Below are positions 18,824-29,705 of a stretch of DNA of 64,000 nucleotides, piece after piece. Position numbers and translations under genes: made by a program. Numbering within the stretch: the first letter of the stretch is position 1; every line of letters starts with the position of its first letter. Source of the DNA: Orychophragmus violaceus (lineage: Eukaryota > Streptophyta > Magnoliopsida > Brassicales > Brassicaceae); the NCBI GenBank assembly GCA_030180135.1, contig CM058230.1, positions 55,790,080-55,854,079 on the forward strand. Direction: 5' to 3'. The notes under the pieces were generated by a model that saw only the letters and a program-made list of their open reading frames with translations, made no database searches and was not told where the DNA came from.

Positions 18824-20742
18824 TTAATCAGTCACGATCGTCGACTTCTCAGTCTTGCTTCCATCCTGCGCCTCAGAAGCACTCTCTAAAGTCGCGACCT
18901 CCGAATGAACAGATTGGACGAGACCAGCAGGAACCGCTTCTGGAATTATCCCATGATTGGTTCCAAATTGGTCGACTTGAATTGGAACAGGAGGAGGGGA
19001 GTCACGGAAACGATTAATGAGAGGATGATGCACAGGGGAAAGGACGAATGTGAGTTCTTCTTTGGTCACCACCTCTATCTCGTCAAGCTTGGCATTCACT
19101 GCGACCTCGTCAGCAGCAACTTGATCCAGAAGAGTTTGTGGAAACGATATCCCTTCACCACTGAGCTTTACCAAGCAATTCCTCAGACCAGAAATTTGGG
19201 CTTGCTCGACTTGGAGGGCAACGGCGACATCCTGGTCCTTCACAAATCGTTGAAAAAGATCAAAATGCGTTTGCGCTTTCGCCCTAACCGCGGCCTGAAC
19301 TCTCTCTCGCTCGCTCCGCACCATGTCGGAATAAAACTTTTGTTGGCCCTCCATTTTCTTCTGCAACTTGAGGAGATCAACTTTCGACTTCTCTTTTATA
19401 AGGCCCAGCTCTTCTTCGATACCACGAAGTTTGTCTTTGAGCACCACGTTATCCGCCGCCAAAACCTTCTTCTCCTCTTTAGCCTTCTTAAGAAGTTCAT
19501 CCCACTTGGTTACTGCGTCGGCCATCTTTTTGGCACTCCAGGAGCTCTCCAGAGCCACACGATTCGACGCGGCGATCATCTGGGAACAAGGAGAAGGACC
19601 CTATCAGAGAAAAAAAAAAAAAAAAAACAAGCAAGATCCGAATAATGAAGGACTTATGTTTGCTTCAGCATGTTTCAGCTTCAGAATGGCATCTGAATGA
19701 GGAAGCTCCTGTAGAACTGGCCAGTCTCTTTCATTCCCACGAACGCAGGTCAGCATGTCGAAACACGCCCGCGGGTTATCGATGAATGGAACCTCTCTCT
19801 CATATTGGTAAGAAAAGTTGTGGATCGAAGGACGAGAATCCACATCCCTTATAGGAGCACGAGGACGAACGTGAACAATCTCTTTACGAGAAACAAACGG
19901 TTTCATATTACCGTATGCGTCGACAACGTCTCCGGTTTCTTGGTAAAAACGTTGCCACAGATCAAGGCTCCTCTCAGAATCATTGGTGGCCGCCTTATCA
20001 GAGCTAGCAGCTTTACCAGCTGCAGCAGTCTTCTTAGCCGACTTCTCCTGATCCACTCTACCTTCTGCTGACCGCTTTCTAGATGGAGCCTTAGGAGGGA
20101 GTTTAGAAGACGGGGCCGCAACTTCCGACTGGGAAACCGCCACGGGCTGAGTAAGACCGGCTTATCTCCCGCATCAGCTGATTGACCCCCGTCTTGCGAC
20201 GGCACGGAGACATCCTTTTCCTTCACCGGCTTCGCGGGAGACAAAGACTTGGACGAGATCTTCTTCGAGTAATCAATCGATTCGATCCTCTGCACCTTGC
20301 CCATCTTTTTCGGCTTGACGAGTTCTTCAGGGGTAACCTTCCTCCCAATATCCCACTTGGCTGCATTAACAAGCGAAAAATTAGAGAGAAACAAAAGAAA
20401 TAGAGATAGCGAAGAAACAAACATACGAACCTTCGGAAATCCGCGGAAGGAGCTTGTTGATGCGCTCGCGAGTAAGATCGGACCACTTGCGTAAGCCGAG
20501 AGACTGAATCTGCTCAAGGATAGGAAAGAAGTTCTTGGGATATGGCGGCAAGAAAGGATGTTGCACTGCAAAGACAAAGAAGAATTAAGTAAATGATCGC
20601 GCTCAAAGGATAGCAAAATCGGGACGATATCTACCATATTCAGTGTTCCAAGACGTCCTGATAAGCTCCATATGCTCGTCAGGAACGACTAAAGAAGATA
20701 ATTCGACGAAAAAGTAAGATCGTTGCCAATTATTGATCTTAC
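18824..20742 (-). pseudogene. Antisense Tat gene, rest of exon 1 plus exons 2-4
   Basis: Minus strand, opposite to Tat pol. Exon 1 continues from the copia junction (20742) to 20635 with FFVELS and RTSWNTEY. GT-AG introns at 20566-20634 (69 bp) and 20361-20430 (70 bp) join exons 20431-20565 and 19658-20360 with matching phases (1 and 1). A third intron, 19580-19657 (78 bp), ends in CAG and joins in phase 0, but its donor reads AT, not GT. Exon 4 (18824-19579) encodes a 251-aa coiled-coil-rich tail. Exon 3 changes frame once near 20145-20165. I associate the product with the plant putative gypsy-type transposon family (Transposase_28-like) found as antisense extra ORFs in Tat elements; its role is unknown. 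Confidence 0.75.
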
Positions 20743-21414
20743 TGTTGGAATTGTGTCCAGTAATCTCGGTACTGTCTCTAGAAAGTAAGAGTATGTCAAT
20801 GATCAGACATAAGTCATATAATACTGGGGGTCATGATGGCTTGCTAGAGTCCGCTCATGATCTATAAGTCTTGGACTTATTGCCTTTATTATATGATCCC
20901 ATATGGGTCACACACCTAAGCTAACAGGAAAATGTGTAGGAACGGTTTAGCAGAAGTACGGTAAAAGTGCTAGGCATTTACTGTACTTAGAGAGAATAAA
21001 ACGGTTTAGGCACTGTGTGTCGATCGACACACAAGGTGTGTCGGTCGACACAGTGCGCGAATACCGTAGAGTTAATTGGTGTTTGGGCCAAATGGCCCAA
21101 ATGGAATCGGACAAGTTTTATAAGGTAAAACTCGAGTTTCAGAACGATTAACCCTAACACTCCAGCCGAAAACTCTCTCTCTCTGCGCCGAATTCCTCTA
21201 GTGGTCTAGCAGCTGTTTCCTGTGATCGCGTGTGTGAACCTTTGGAGGATTCATCCCTCGGTGTTTCTCTGATCTCAGACATACCATCAATTTCCGCTGC
21301 AAACAGGTATAAGGTGAGATCATCTTTTGTTTCTATTCTGAGAAGAACCTAGATCGCATGTTTAGGTTGATATGAATCTAAGAATTGAATCAGGATCAAC
21401 TAAACAATCCTTCA
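20743..21414 (+). repeat. 5' LTR of copia element 1
   Basis: TGTTGGAATTG...CCTTCA, 672 bp. Carries a dyad pair at 21014-21052 (21 bp core spacing). Near its 3' end are good splice-donor sequences (CAG|GTATAAG at 21307, AAG|GTGAGAT at 21314). Confidence 0.95.
21014..21052. repeat. Dyad pair in copia 1 LTR (repeated at 35633-35672)
   Basis: Cores tcgatcga and tcggtcga, 21 bp apart, here with the GTGT/ACAC flanks of the consensus. Confidence 0.9.
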
Positions 21415-23060
21415 GTGGTATCAGAGCCAGGTTCTGGTTTTTCTTGTTTAGATTCAATGTTTAGGATTGTTTTCTTGTTTAAAAGTGTTTTGAATCAACT
21501 ACTGATAAGAGAAACCATTTATGCAACAAGAATTGAAATCTAAACACACATAAAATTGCAGAAACCAAACTATATGATTTGGTAGAATGCGATTTCAAGA
21601 GGTCTGTATCGACTGCGATCGCATGGATCGATCGATACGATCGCATGGATCGGTCGATACAGTCTATCGGCTAACCCTGTTAACGCGTGAAAGCATCGAT
21701 CGATGCAGGATCGATGCAGGTTCGATATTGGTGCATCGACCGATGCGGTTGGTGCACATCGATCGACACGGTTAGGGTTTTGGCTCGGTTCAGTGCATGC
21801 GTGAGAGCATCGATCGATACAGGATCGATGCACGATCGATGCAGGATCGATACTGAGAGCATCGACCGATGTGGTTGATGGATCGATCGACACGGTTGGT
21901 TCATCGATCGACATGGTTGGTTTAAGGCTCGGTTTAATTTTGATTAAAATTATTTCGTCCTGGTTTAATAAACAGATTTAATAATTTTATTAAGTCTGGT
22001 TAAACCGGGACAAGAAATCCAATGTCGAAAGAATTATTGGATTTAGTGCCTAAACCAGGATTTTCTAATTTGATTTGGTTGGACCAAATAAATTGAGAAA
22101 ATCCGGTTTAGTAAATAACCGGTTGACAATTGTGGTCATCGTAGTAATTAAAATTTGGTTAGACCAATTTTAATGAACCAGACCGGTTATGTCATTTAAT
22201 TGGACAATTGGGTCATGTCTTGGACATGGACCAATTCTTGGGCCTCGGGCCAAGAAGTTAAAACAATTGGGCCAATTATTTGAGTCTTTCTTCAGAATAA
22301 TTTAAAATTTATTTTATATAATTATAAAGTCGATTTTAAATTAAAGTTTCCGAAATTTTGAAATTAGAAAGTTTCTTAAATTAGAAGTTTCTGGATTTGC
22401 GGGTTTTGGATTTTAAAGAAATTTCTAAAGTTAGAAAGTTTCCGGTTTTAGAAAGTTTCCAATTTTAGAAAGTTTCCAAAAATAGTAGGTTTCCAAAAAT
22501 GGAAAGTTTCCCGAAATAGTAATCTTCTATTTTGGGAATGATTTTTTAAATAAACCTACGAACCTCAAATAATATCAAGCGTTGGATGTCTTGTCCATTC
22601 TATGTCAGCTGTCGAAGCCCATTCAATTGTATTCATGGCCTTACAGTGTGAGGGTGTCTGCTTTTGCGTGGATAAGACGGTTTGTGATTCATAAATGTCA
22701 TTGGGAGTCCCAGACATTAATGATTACATGACTGTATAGTCTGGTTTTCTTGACTGGGCCATCGGGAGTCCCGGGCCTTGAGACATCAGAGTGGATTGGG
22801 CCTCGGGCCCAGATTCACAACCAAGAGTTATATCACGGATATAATTAGCCGATATAGGGCTTACCGATATAAGCTAAGGTTTGGTGACGGCCAGTGGCCC
22901 ACTTTAATCTTAGTTATATGTGGATCTTGGAATCATTATATTCTATTGAGGGTAACTTATGTTATTGAATATAATGCGTGATTAATCATATTAAATTTAA
23001 ATACGAGATTAATCATATTGAACATTTTAACTAATAACCTTTTATCTATATATTTCAGCT
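21415..23060 (+). other. Copia 1 leader with primer site and dyad field
   Basis: The primer site TGGTATCAGAGCC at 21416 matches the 3' end of initiator tRNA-Met. A dense field of dyads fills 21598-21916. A run of GAAAGTTTCC-like repeats lies at 22360-22515. A pyrimidine-rich TATTTCAG acceptor at 23051-23058 sits two bases before the gag ATG. No coding potential is supported. Nearly identical to the leader of copia element 2. Confidence 0.85.
21598..21916. repeat. Dyad field in copia 1 leader
   Basis: More than a dozen full or half dyads (GATCGATGC, TCGATCGA, GCATCGACCGATG). Around 21809-21855 they run head to tail at 11 bp. Confidence 0.88.
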
Positions 23061-26000
23061 ATGACTACTACAAGCACACAAAACTCATTCTCGATCCGGT
23101 CTGTTCTCGAAAAGGAGAAGCTGACTGGAACGAACTTCCTGACGTGGTCAAGGAACTTGAGGCTAGTCCTCAAGCAGGAGAAGAAGGATTATGTCCTTCG
23201 TGATCCTCTCCCCGAGAGGCCTCCTGCCAATGCCGCCAGGACTCTGCATAATGTTTGGGAAAAGCATTCGTCAGATGAAAATGATGCTTATTGCCTGATG
23301 TTGGTGACAATGACTCCTGAGCTGCAAAAACAGTTCGAGAGTGTTTTGTCACCCATCGAGATAATGGCAAGCCTGAAATCGCTTTTTCAGGAGCAGGCTA
23401 GGACTGAGAGGTTTCAAACAGTTAAGAACCTCTTGGACTGCAAGTTGGCTGCGAATGCGGCAGTGAGTCCTCATGTCTTGAAGATGATGGGTTATCTCGA
23501 TCATCTTCAGAAACTCGACTGCCCAATCAGCCAGGAACTTGCCTGCGACATCATTCTGCAGTCATTACCTGCAAGCTATGATCAGTTCATTCTGAACTTT
23601 AACATGCATGGCTTGAGTAAGACATTGCCTGAGCTTCACGGAATGCTCAAGACTGCGGAGCCCAATTTGAGGAAAACCGCCAAGGACCCCAATGTGCTTA
23701 TGGTGCAGAAGGGCAAGGGGTTTAAGAAATCCTCTGCTAAGGATAAGGGAAAGGCCAAGGCTGTCCAAGTCGCGGACAAGGACACGCCAAAGCCCAAGTC
23801 CAAAGCTGGGCCAACTGACATATGCAGGTTCTGTAAAGAACCAGGGCATTGGAGGAGAGAATGTAAGAAATTCCAGGAAGGTCTAAAGGAATTGAAGAAG
23901 AAGACTTTTGAGACTTCTTCAACAGGTATTTTTGTTATAGAAGTTAATACAACTACTTCTGATAATACCTCATGGGTTATGGATACTGGTTGTGGGGCTC
24001 ATATTTGTACTAATATGCAGGCACTCAGCAACAGTAGAAGGCTGAAGCAAGGACAAGTGGAGCTACGAGTTGGGAATGGAGCGAAAGTTCCAGCGCTAGC
24101 TGTAGGCACTTACTTGTTGTCTTTACCTTCGGGATTGATTTTAGAACTCAATAATTGTTATTTTGTACCTGCTATAAGCAGAAATATTATTTCAATTTCA
24201 TTGTTGGATTTGGAAGGTTATGATTTTTCAGTTAAGAATAAATTATGTTCCTTCAATCGCAACAATTTGTTCTATGGTTCTGCCCCTCTTATGAATGGGC
24301 TTTACATACTCGATCAATCCGCGCCAATTTATAACATTAATACCAAACGGTTCAAACCTAATGAGGAGAACCGAACGTTTCTATGGCATTGTCGTTTAGG
24401 GCACATCAGCGAGAAACGCATCAAGAGGCTCCATTCGAATGGACTTCTTGGCTCATTTGACTTTGAGTCATGTGAGAAATGCGAATCCTGCTTGATGGGC
24501 AAAATGACACGGGCCCCCTTTAATAAACCTAACGAGAGGGCCAGTGACGTATTGGGCCTGATACACACTGATGTGTGTGGCCCAATGTCCACAAATGCAA
24601 GAGGAAACTATCAGTACTTCATTACCTTTACTGATGATTTCAGTAGGTATGGATATGTTTATTTGATGAAACATAAGTCTGAATCTTTTGAGAAGTTCAG
24701 AGAATTCCAAAATGAAGTACAGAACCAACTTGGCAAAAGCATTAAGGCTCTTCGGTCCGACCGAGGAGGAGAATACTTAAGCCAAGAATTCAGTGATCAT
24801 CTGAGAGAGTGTGGGATCGTATCCCAACTCACTCCTCCTGGAACACCTCAATGGAATGGTGTGTCTGAGAGGAGAAATCGAACCTTATTGGATATGGTTC
24901 GATCTATGATGAGTCACACAGACCTTCCAATATCCCTTTGGGGATATGCTCTGCTAACAGCAGTGTTCACTCTAAATAGAGCGCCATCGAAAGCAGTAGC
25001 AAAGACACCATATGAATTATGGACTGGAGAAGCTCCAGTGCTGTCTTATCTCAGAATTTGGGGTTGTGAAGCCTATGTCAAGAGATTGATCTCAGACAAG
25101 CTTACACCAAAATCTGACAATTGCTACTTCATTGGTTATCCACGGGAAACCAAGGCTTATTACTTCTATCTACGTTCCGAGAACAAGATCTTTGTTGCCC
25201 GGGATTGTAACTTTCTTGAGAGGGAGTTTCTCTCTAAGAAAGACAGTGGGAGTAAGGTACTGCTTGAAGAAATTCAAGATGAACAGGATACTGCTCAACC
25301 TAATGAGGAAGAGCAGCAGGAGGACCTACAAGAAATTGTAGAGCCTGAACCTGTAGTACCTGAAGTTCGAAGATCCGGGAGGATCCGTCACGAACCCGAG
25401 AGATATCAAGGATTCCTCGTGACTGACTGTCAAGCCATGATGGGCCCAGATTCCTCTAAGTGGCGCAAGGCCACTGATTCCGAAATGGACTCCATGTCGG
25501 TCAACCAAGTGTTTTCGTTGGTTGACTTACCCGCTGGTGTAAAAGCCATCGAGTGCAAATGGATCTTCAAGAAGAAGATTGACGTGGATGGAAATGTCCA
25601 GATTTATAAAGCCAGGTTGGTGGCAAAAGGTTTCAGACAAGTCCACGGTGTGGATTACGATGAAACCTATTCACCAGTGGCTATGATGAAATCTATTCGG
25701 ATTCTACTAGCAACTGCAGCTTTTCATGATTATGAAATTTGGCAGATGGACGTGAAAACCGCCTTCCTGAATGGAATTCTGGAAGAGGATGTGTATATGA
25801 CACAACCTGACGGTTACATAGATCCAAAGAATGCTGGGAAAGTATGCAAGCTTCATAAATCCATTTATGGATTGAAGCAAGCATCGAGGAGCTGGAATCT
25901 TCGTTTTGATGAAGCGATCAAGCAATTTGACTTCATCAGAAACGAAGAAGAACAATGCGTGTATAAGAAATCTAGTGGGAGCAAGATTGTATTTCTTATT

Positions 26001-26394
26001 CTGTATGTCGATGACATACTGCTTCTCGGAAACGACGTTCCAATGCTAAAGTCGGTAAAGGACTGGCTTGGAAGTTGTTTTTCCATGAAAGACATGGGTG
26101 AAGCCGCATACATTCTTGGAATCAGGATCTACCGGGATAGATCTAGAAGGCTGATAGGCTTGTGTCAAGATTCATACATTGACAAAGTCCTACAAAGATT
26201 CAGCATGAAGGATTCCAAGAAGGGCTTCACGCCAATGGTACATGGCACAACGCTAAGCAAGAAGCAGAGCCCTACGACGGCTGCTGAGCTTGAGCGCATG
26301 AAGAATATTCCTTATGCATCTGCAATAGGATCTGTCATGTATGCCATGATCTGTACTCGTCCTGATGTTGCTTATGCATTGAGCATGACGAGTA
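23061..26394 (+). CDS. Copia gag-pol polyprotein, N-terminal 1111 codons (split by copia element 2)
   Basis: ATG at 23061, preceded by a splice-acceptor-like TTTCAG. Gag (about residues 1-250, TWSRNLRLVL and related helices) ends in a zinc knuckle CRFCKEPGHWRREC at about 255-268. Protease has WVMDTGCGAHI with the DTG near 308. Integrase has the zinc-binding HCRLGH..CESCLMGK near 442-475 and catalytic acids in IHTDVCGP (504), LRSDRGGEY (about 566) and NGVSERRNR (about 602). RT follows, with KARLVAKGF and the catalytic YVDD near 982-985. Coding stops being genuine at 26394, where the second element begins after the target GAGTA. No internal stop or frameshift is seen. Confidence 0.93.
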
Positions 26395-27067
26395 TGTTGG
26401 AATTGTGTCCAGTAATCTCGGTACTGTCTCTAGAAAGTAAGAGTATGTCAAAGATCAGACATAAGTCATATAATACTGGGGGTCATGATGGCTTGCTAGA
26501 GTCCGCTCATGATCTATAAGTCTTGGACTTATTGCCTTTATTATATGATCCCATATGGGTCACACGCCTAAGCTAACAGGAAATCGTGTAGGAACGGTTT
26601 AGCAGGAGTATGGTAAAAGTGCTAGGCATTTACTATACTTAGAGAGAATAAGAGGGTTTAGCCATTGTGCATCGATCGATGCATAAGGTGCAACGATCGA
26701 TGCAATGCGCGAACGCCTCGGAGTTAATTGGCATTCGGGCCAAATGGCCCAAAACGAACTGAACGAGTTTATATAAAGTTATGACGAGTTCAGGTCGAAG
26801 TGATGCCCTAGCCGCGACTCTCTCTCCCTGCGACCTCCCACAGCTCGGTCTAGCAGCCTTCTTCCTGCTTGGTGTGCGTGTGTGAACCTCTGGAGGAGTT
26901 ATCACTCGGTGGCTCTCTGATCTCTGACCTGTTCTTCCTTTCCGCTGCACAAAACAGGTAAAAGGTGAGATCTACTTATGTTTCTATTCAAGAGAACCTA
27001 GATCTGGCATGTTTAGGATCAAGTAATCTGATGAATTGAATCAGGATTAACACCGAAAGATCCTTCA
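26395..27067 (+). repeat. 5' LTR of copia element 2
   Basis: 673 bp, TGTTGGAATTG...CCTTCA. A good TATA box, TATATAAA, lies at 26770-26777 and a dyad pair at 26668-26705 (cores 21 bp apart). Confidence 0.95.
26668..26705. repeat. Dyad pair in copia 2 LTR (repeated at 33514-33551)
   Basis: Cores tcgatcga and acgatcga, 21 bp apart, about 65-100 bp upstream of the TATA box. The half sites differ from those of copia 1 (GCAT/ATGC rather than GTGT/ACAC), yet the spacing is the same. Confidence 0.9.
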
Positions 27068-28814
27068 GTGGTATCAGAGCCATTGGTTCTGGTTCTTCTT
27101 GTTTAGATTCATGTTTAGGATTGTTTAAAGAGGTGTTTTTGAATCAATCTATTGATAAGATTAAAACACTTAAGAAACAAGAATTGAATCCTAAACAAAC
27201 AGTTGTAAAATCGCATGACCAAACTATATTGATTTGGTATGTGATCTAAACTGATTTTGCATCGACTGAGATCGCATTGCATCGATCGATGCAATGCAAG
27301 GATCGATCGTTGCAGTCGTGAGAGATTGACTGCGATCGCACGGATCGATCAAACGATCGCGTGGATCTCGCGAGAATCTCTCGGCCAAATCTGATAACCG
27401 TTCGTGCACGCGTGAGAGCATCGATCGATGCAGGATCGATGCACGAACGATGCAGGTTCGATGTTGGTGCATCGACCGATGCGGTTGGTGCATCGATCGA
27501 CACGGTTAGGTTTTTGGCTTGGTTCCGTGCATGCGTGAGAGCATCGATCGATGCAGGATCGATGCACGATCGATGCAGGATCGATGCACGATCGATGCAG
27601 GAACGATACTAAGAGCATCGACCGATGTGGTTGATGGATCGATCGATGCGTTTGGTTCATCAATCGACATGGTTGGTTTAAGGCTCGGTTTAATAATCTT
27701 ATTAAAATTATAATCGTCGCGGTTTAATAAACAGATTTAATAATTTTATTAAGTCTGGTTAAACCGGGATAAGAAATCCAATGTCGAAAGTAATATTGGA
27801 TTTAGTGCCTAAACCAGGAATTTCTAATTTGATTTGGTTGGACCAAATAAATTGAGAAAATCCGGTTTAGTAAATAACCGGTTGACAATTGTGGTCATCG
27901 TAGTAATTGAAACTTGGTTAGACCAGTTTTAATGAACCAGACCGGTTATGTCAATTAATTGGACAATTGGGTCATGTCTTGGACATGGACCAATTCTTGG
28001 GCCTCGGGCCAAGAAGTTAAAACAATTGGGCCAATTATTTGAGTCTTTCTTCAGATAAATTTAAAATTTATTTTATAATATTATAAAGTCGATTTTAAAT
28101 TAAAGTTTCCGAAATTTTGAAATTAGAAAGTTTCTTAAAATAGAAGTTTCTGAATTTGCGGGTTTTGGATTTTAAAGAAATTTCTAAAGTTAGAAAGTTT
28201 CCGTTTTAGAAAGTTTCCAATTTTAGAAAGTTTCCAAAAATAGTAGGTTTCCAAAAATGGATAGTTTCCCGAAATAGTAATCTTCTATTTTGGGAATGAA
28301 TTTTAATAAACCTACGAACCTCAAATAATATCAAGCGTTGGATGTCTTGTCCAGGCTATGTCAGCTGTCAAAGCCCATTCAATTGCATTCATGGCATTAC
28401 AGTGTGAGGATGTCTGTTTTTGCGTGGGTAAGACGGTTTGTGATTCATAAATGTCATTGGGAGTCCCAGACATTAATGATTACATGACTGTATAGTCTGG
28501 TTTTCTTGACTAGGCCATCGGGAGTCCCGGGCCTTGAGACATCAGAGTGGATTGGGCCTCGGGCCCAGATTCACAACCAAGAGTTATATCACGGATATAA
28601 TTAGCCGATACAGGGCTTACCGATATAAGCTAAGGTTGGGTGACGGCCAGTGGCCCACTTTAATCTTAGTTATATGTGGATCTTGGAATCATTATATTCT
28701 ATTGAGGGTAACTTATGTTATTGAATATAATGCATGATTAATCATATTAAATTTAATACGAGATTAATCATATTGAACATTTTAACTAAAATCCTTTTAT
28801 CTTAATTTTCAGTT
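27068..28814 (+). other. Copia 2 leader with primer site and dyad field
   Basis: TGGTATCAGAGCC primer site at 27069, dyad field at 27257-27672, GAAAGTTTCC-like repeats at 28110-28270, and an ATTTTCAG acceptor-like tract just before the gag ATG. Almost the same as 21415-23060. Confidence 0.85.
27257..27672. repeat. Dyad field in copia 2 leader, expanded
   Basis: Around 27541-27605 five GATCGATGCA/GAACGATAC units run at a strict 11-bp period; copia 1 has fewer units at the same place. Surrounding leader sequence is nearly identical, so the array itself changed length. Confidence 0.88.
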
Positions 28815-29705
28815 ATGACTAGCACAAACAATCAAAACACTTTCTCGATCCGGTCTGTCCTTGAGATGGACAAGCTGAACGGATCAAATTTCTTGACTTG
28901 GTCGCGGAACCTGAGGCTAGTCCTCAGACAGGAGAGAAAGGACTATGTCCTTGAGAGAGCTCTCCCCGTGAGGATCGGGTCCAATGTTTCTCATGCAGTA
29001 TATGATGCTTGGAATAAGCATTATAATGATGCGGTAGATGTGCGTGGTCTGATATTGGCTACCATGGATTCAGACTTGCAGAAGCAATATGAGAACATGG
29101 AGTCGCCAATAGAGATGATCAGCAGCCTGAAATTGAAATTTCAGGAGCAGATAAGAGTGGAGAGATACCGGTTGGTTAAATCTCTCACTAGCTGCAAGCT
29201 ACCAAATGATCATCCAGTAAGTCCTCATGTCAGTAAAATGATGGGTTACATTGATAACCTGAGGAAACTGGATTATCCAGTTAGCCAGGAATTGGCAACT
29301 GAGATCATTCTGCAGTCACTGCCGTCAAGCTATGATAAGTTCGTAAGGAACTATATCAAGAAAGGCTTAACGAAGACGTTGACTGAACTGCATGAAATGC
29401 TCAAGACAGTTGAGCCAAACGTGAAGAGTACCCTGTACAATCTCATGAATGAGAAGGGTAGGTTTGCTAAACCTAATGCTGACAAGGGTGAAGACAAAGT
29501 TGTCCAGATTTTGAATCATGGCAAGCGTGTGTCTTCTGAGCCCGAGTCAGATACCTCTTACGTTGGTAAGTGCTGCTACTGTAAGGAGACAGGGCATTGG
29601 AAAAGAGATTGCATTAAATTCATGGAAGATGATGAGGAATTGAAGTTGATGTATGCGACTGCTTCCTCAGGTATTCATGTTATTACTTCAAGTTCTACCT
29701 TATAG
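28815..29705 (+). CDS. Copia gag, stand-alone, intact
   Basis: 296 aa, ATG 28815 to TAG 29703-29705. Begins MTSTNNQNTFSIRSVLEMDK and shows the same helical Gag domain as copia element 1 (TWSRNLRLVL, SLKLKFQEQ, ELATEIILQSLPSSYDKF), then a zinc knuckle CCYCKETGHWKRDC near residues 252-265. It stops just before the protease, which survives only as a relic (a DTGCG codon run directly after the stop). The frame is clean although everything downstream is decayed, and the homologue at 56060-56950 differs at only about 15-20 residues. Gag would form the particle that packages element RNA. Confidence 0.92.
   Translation: MTSTNNQNTFSIRSVLEMDKLNGSNFLTWSRNLRLVLRQERKDYVLERALPVRIGSNVSHAVYDAWNKHYNDAVDVRGLILATMDSDLQKQYENMESPIEMISSLKLKFQEQIRVERYRLVKSLTSCKLPNDHPVSPHVSKMMGYIDNLRKLDYPVSQELATEIILQSLPSSYDKFVRNYIKKGLTKTLTELHEMLKTVEPNVKSTLYNLMNEKGRFAKPNADKGEDKVVQILNHGKRVSSEPESDTSYVGKCCYCKETGHWKRDCIKFMEDDEELKLMYATASSGIHVITSSSTL

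Noticed and set aside
18905..19645. Plus-strand 246-aa ORF opposite the antisense Tat gene
   Set aside because: It is the complement of the exon 4 coding strand and its composition follows that exon; no domain is recognisable.
21570..21914. Ser/Ile/Asp/His/Arg-rich ORFs (SIDxxx, HRSCID) as repeat proteins
   Set aside because: They are translations of the palindromic arrays on both strands in non-coding leader DNA, with no start context and no conservation beyond the repeat.
21598..27672. Dyad fields as a CRISPR-like array
   Set aside because: Spacers are short and not unique, units vary, the DNA is plant retrotransposon, and no cas genes exist.
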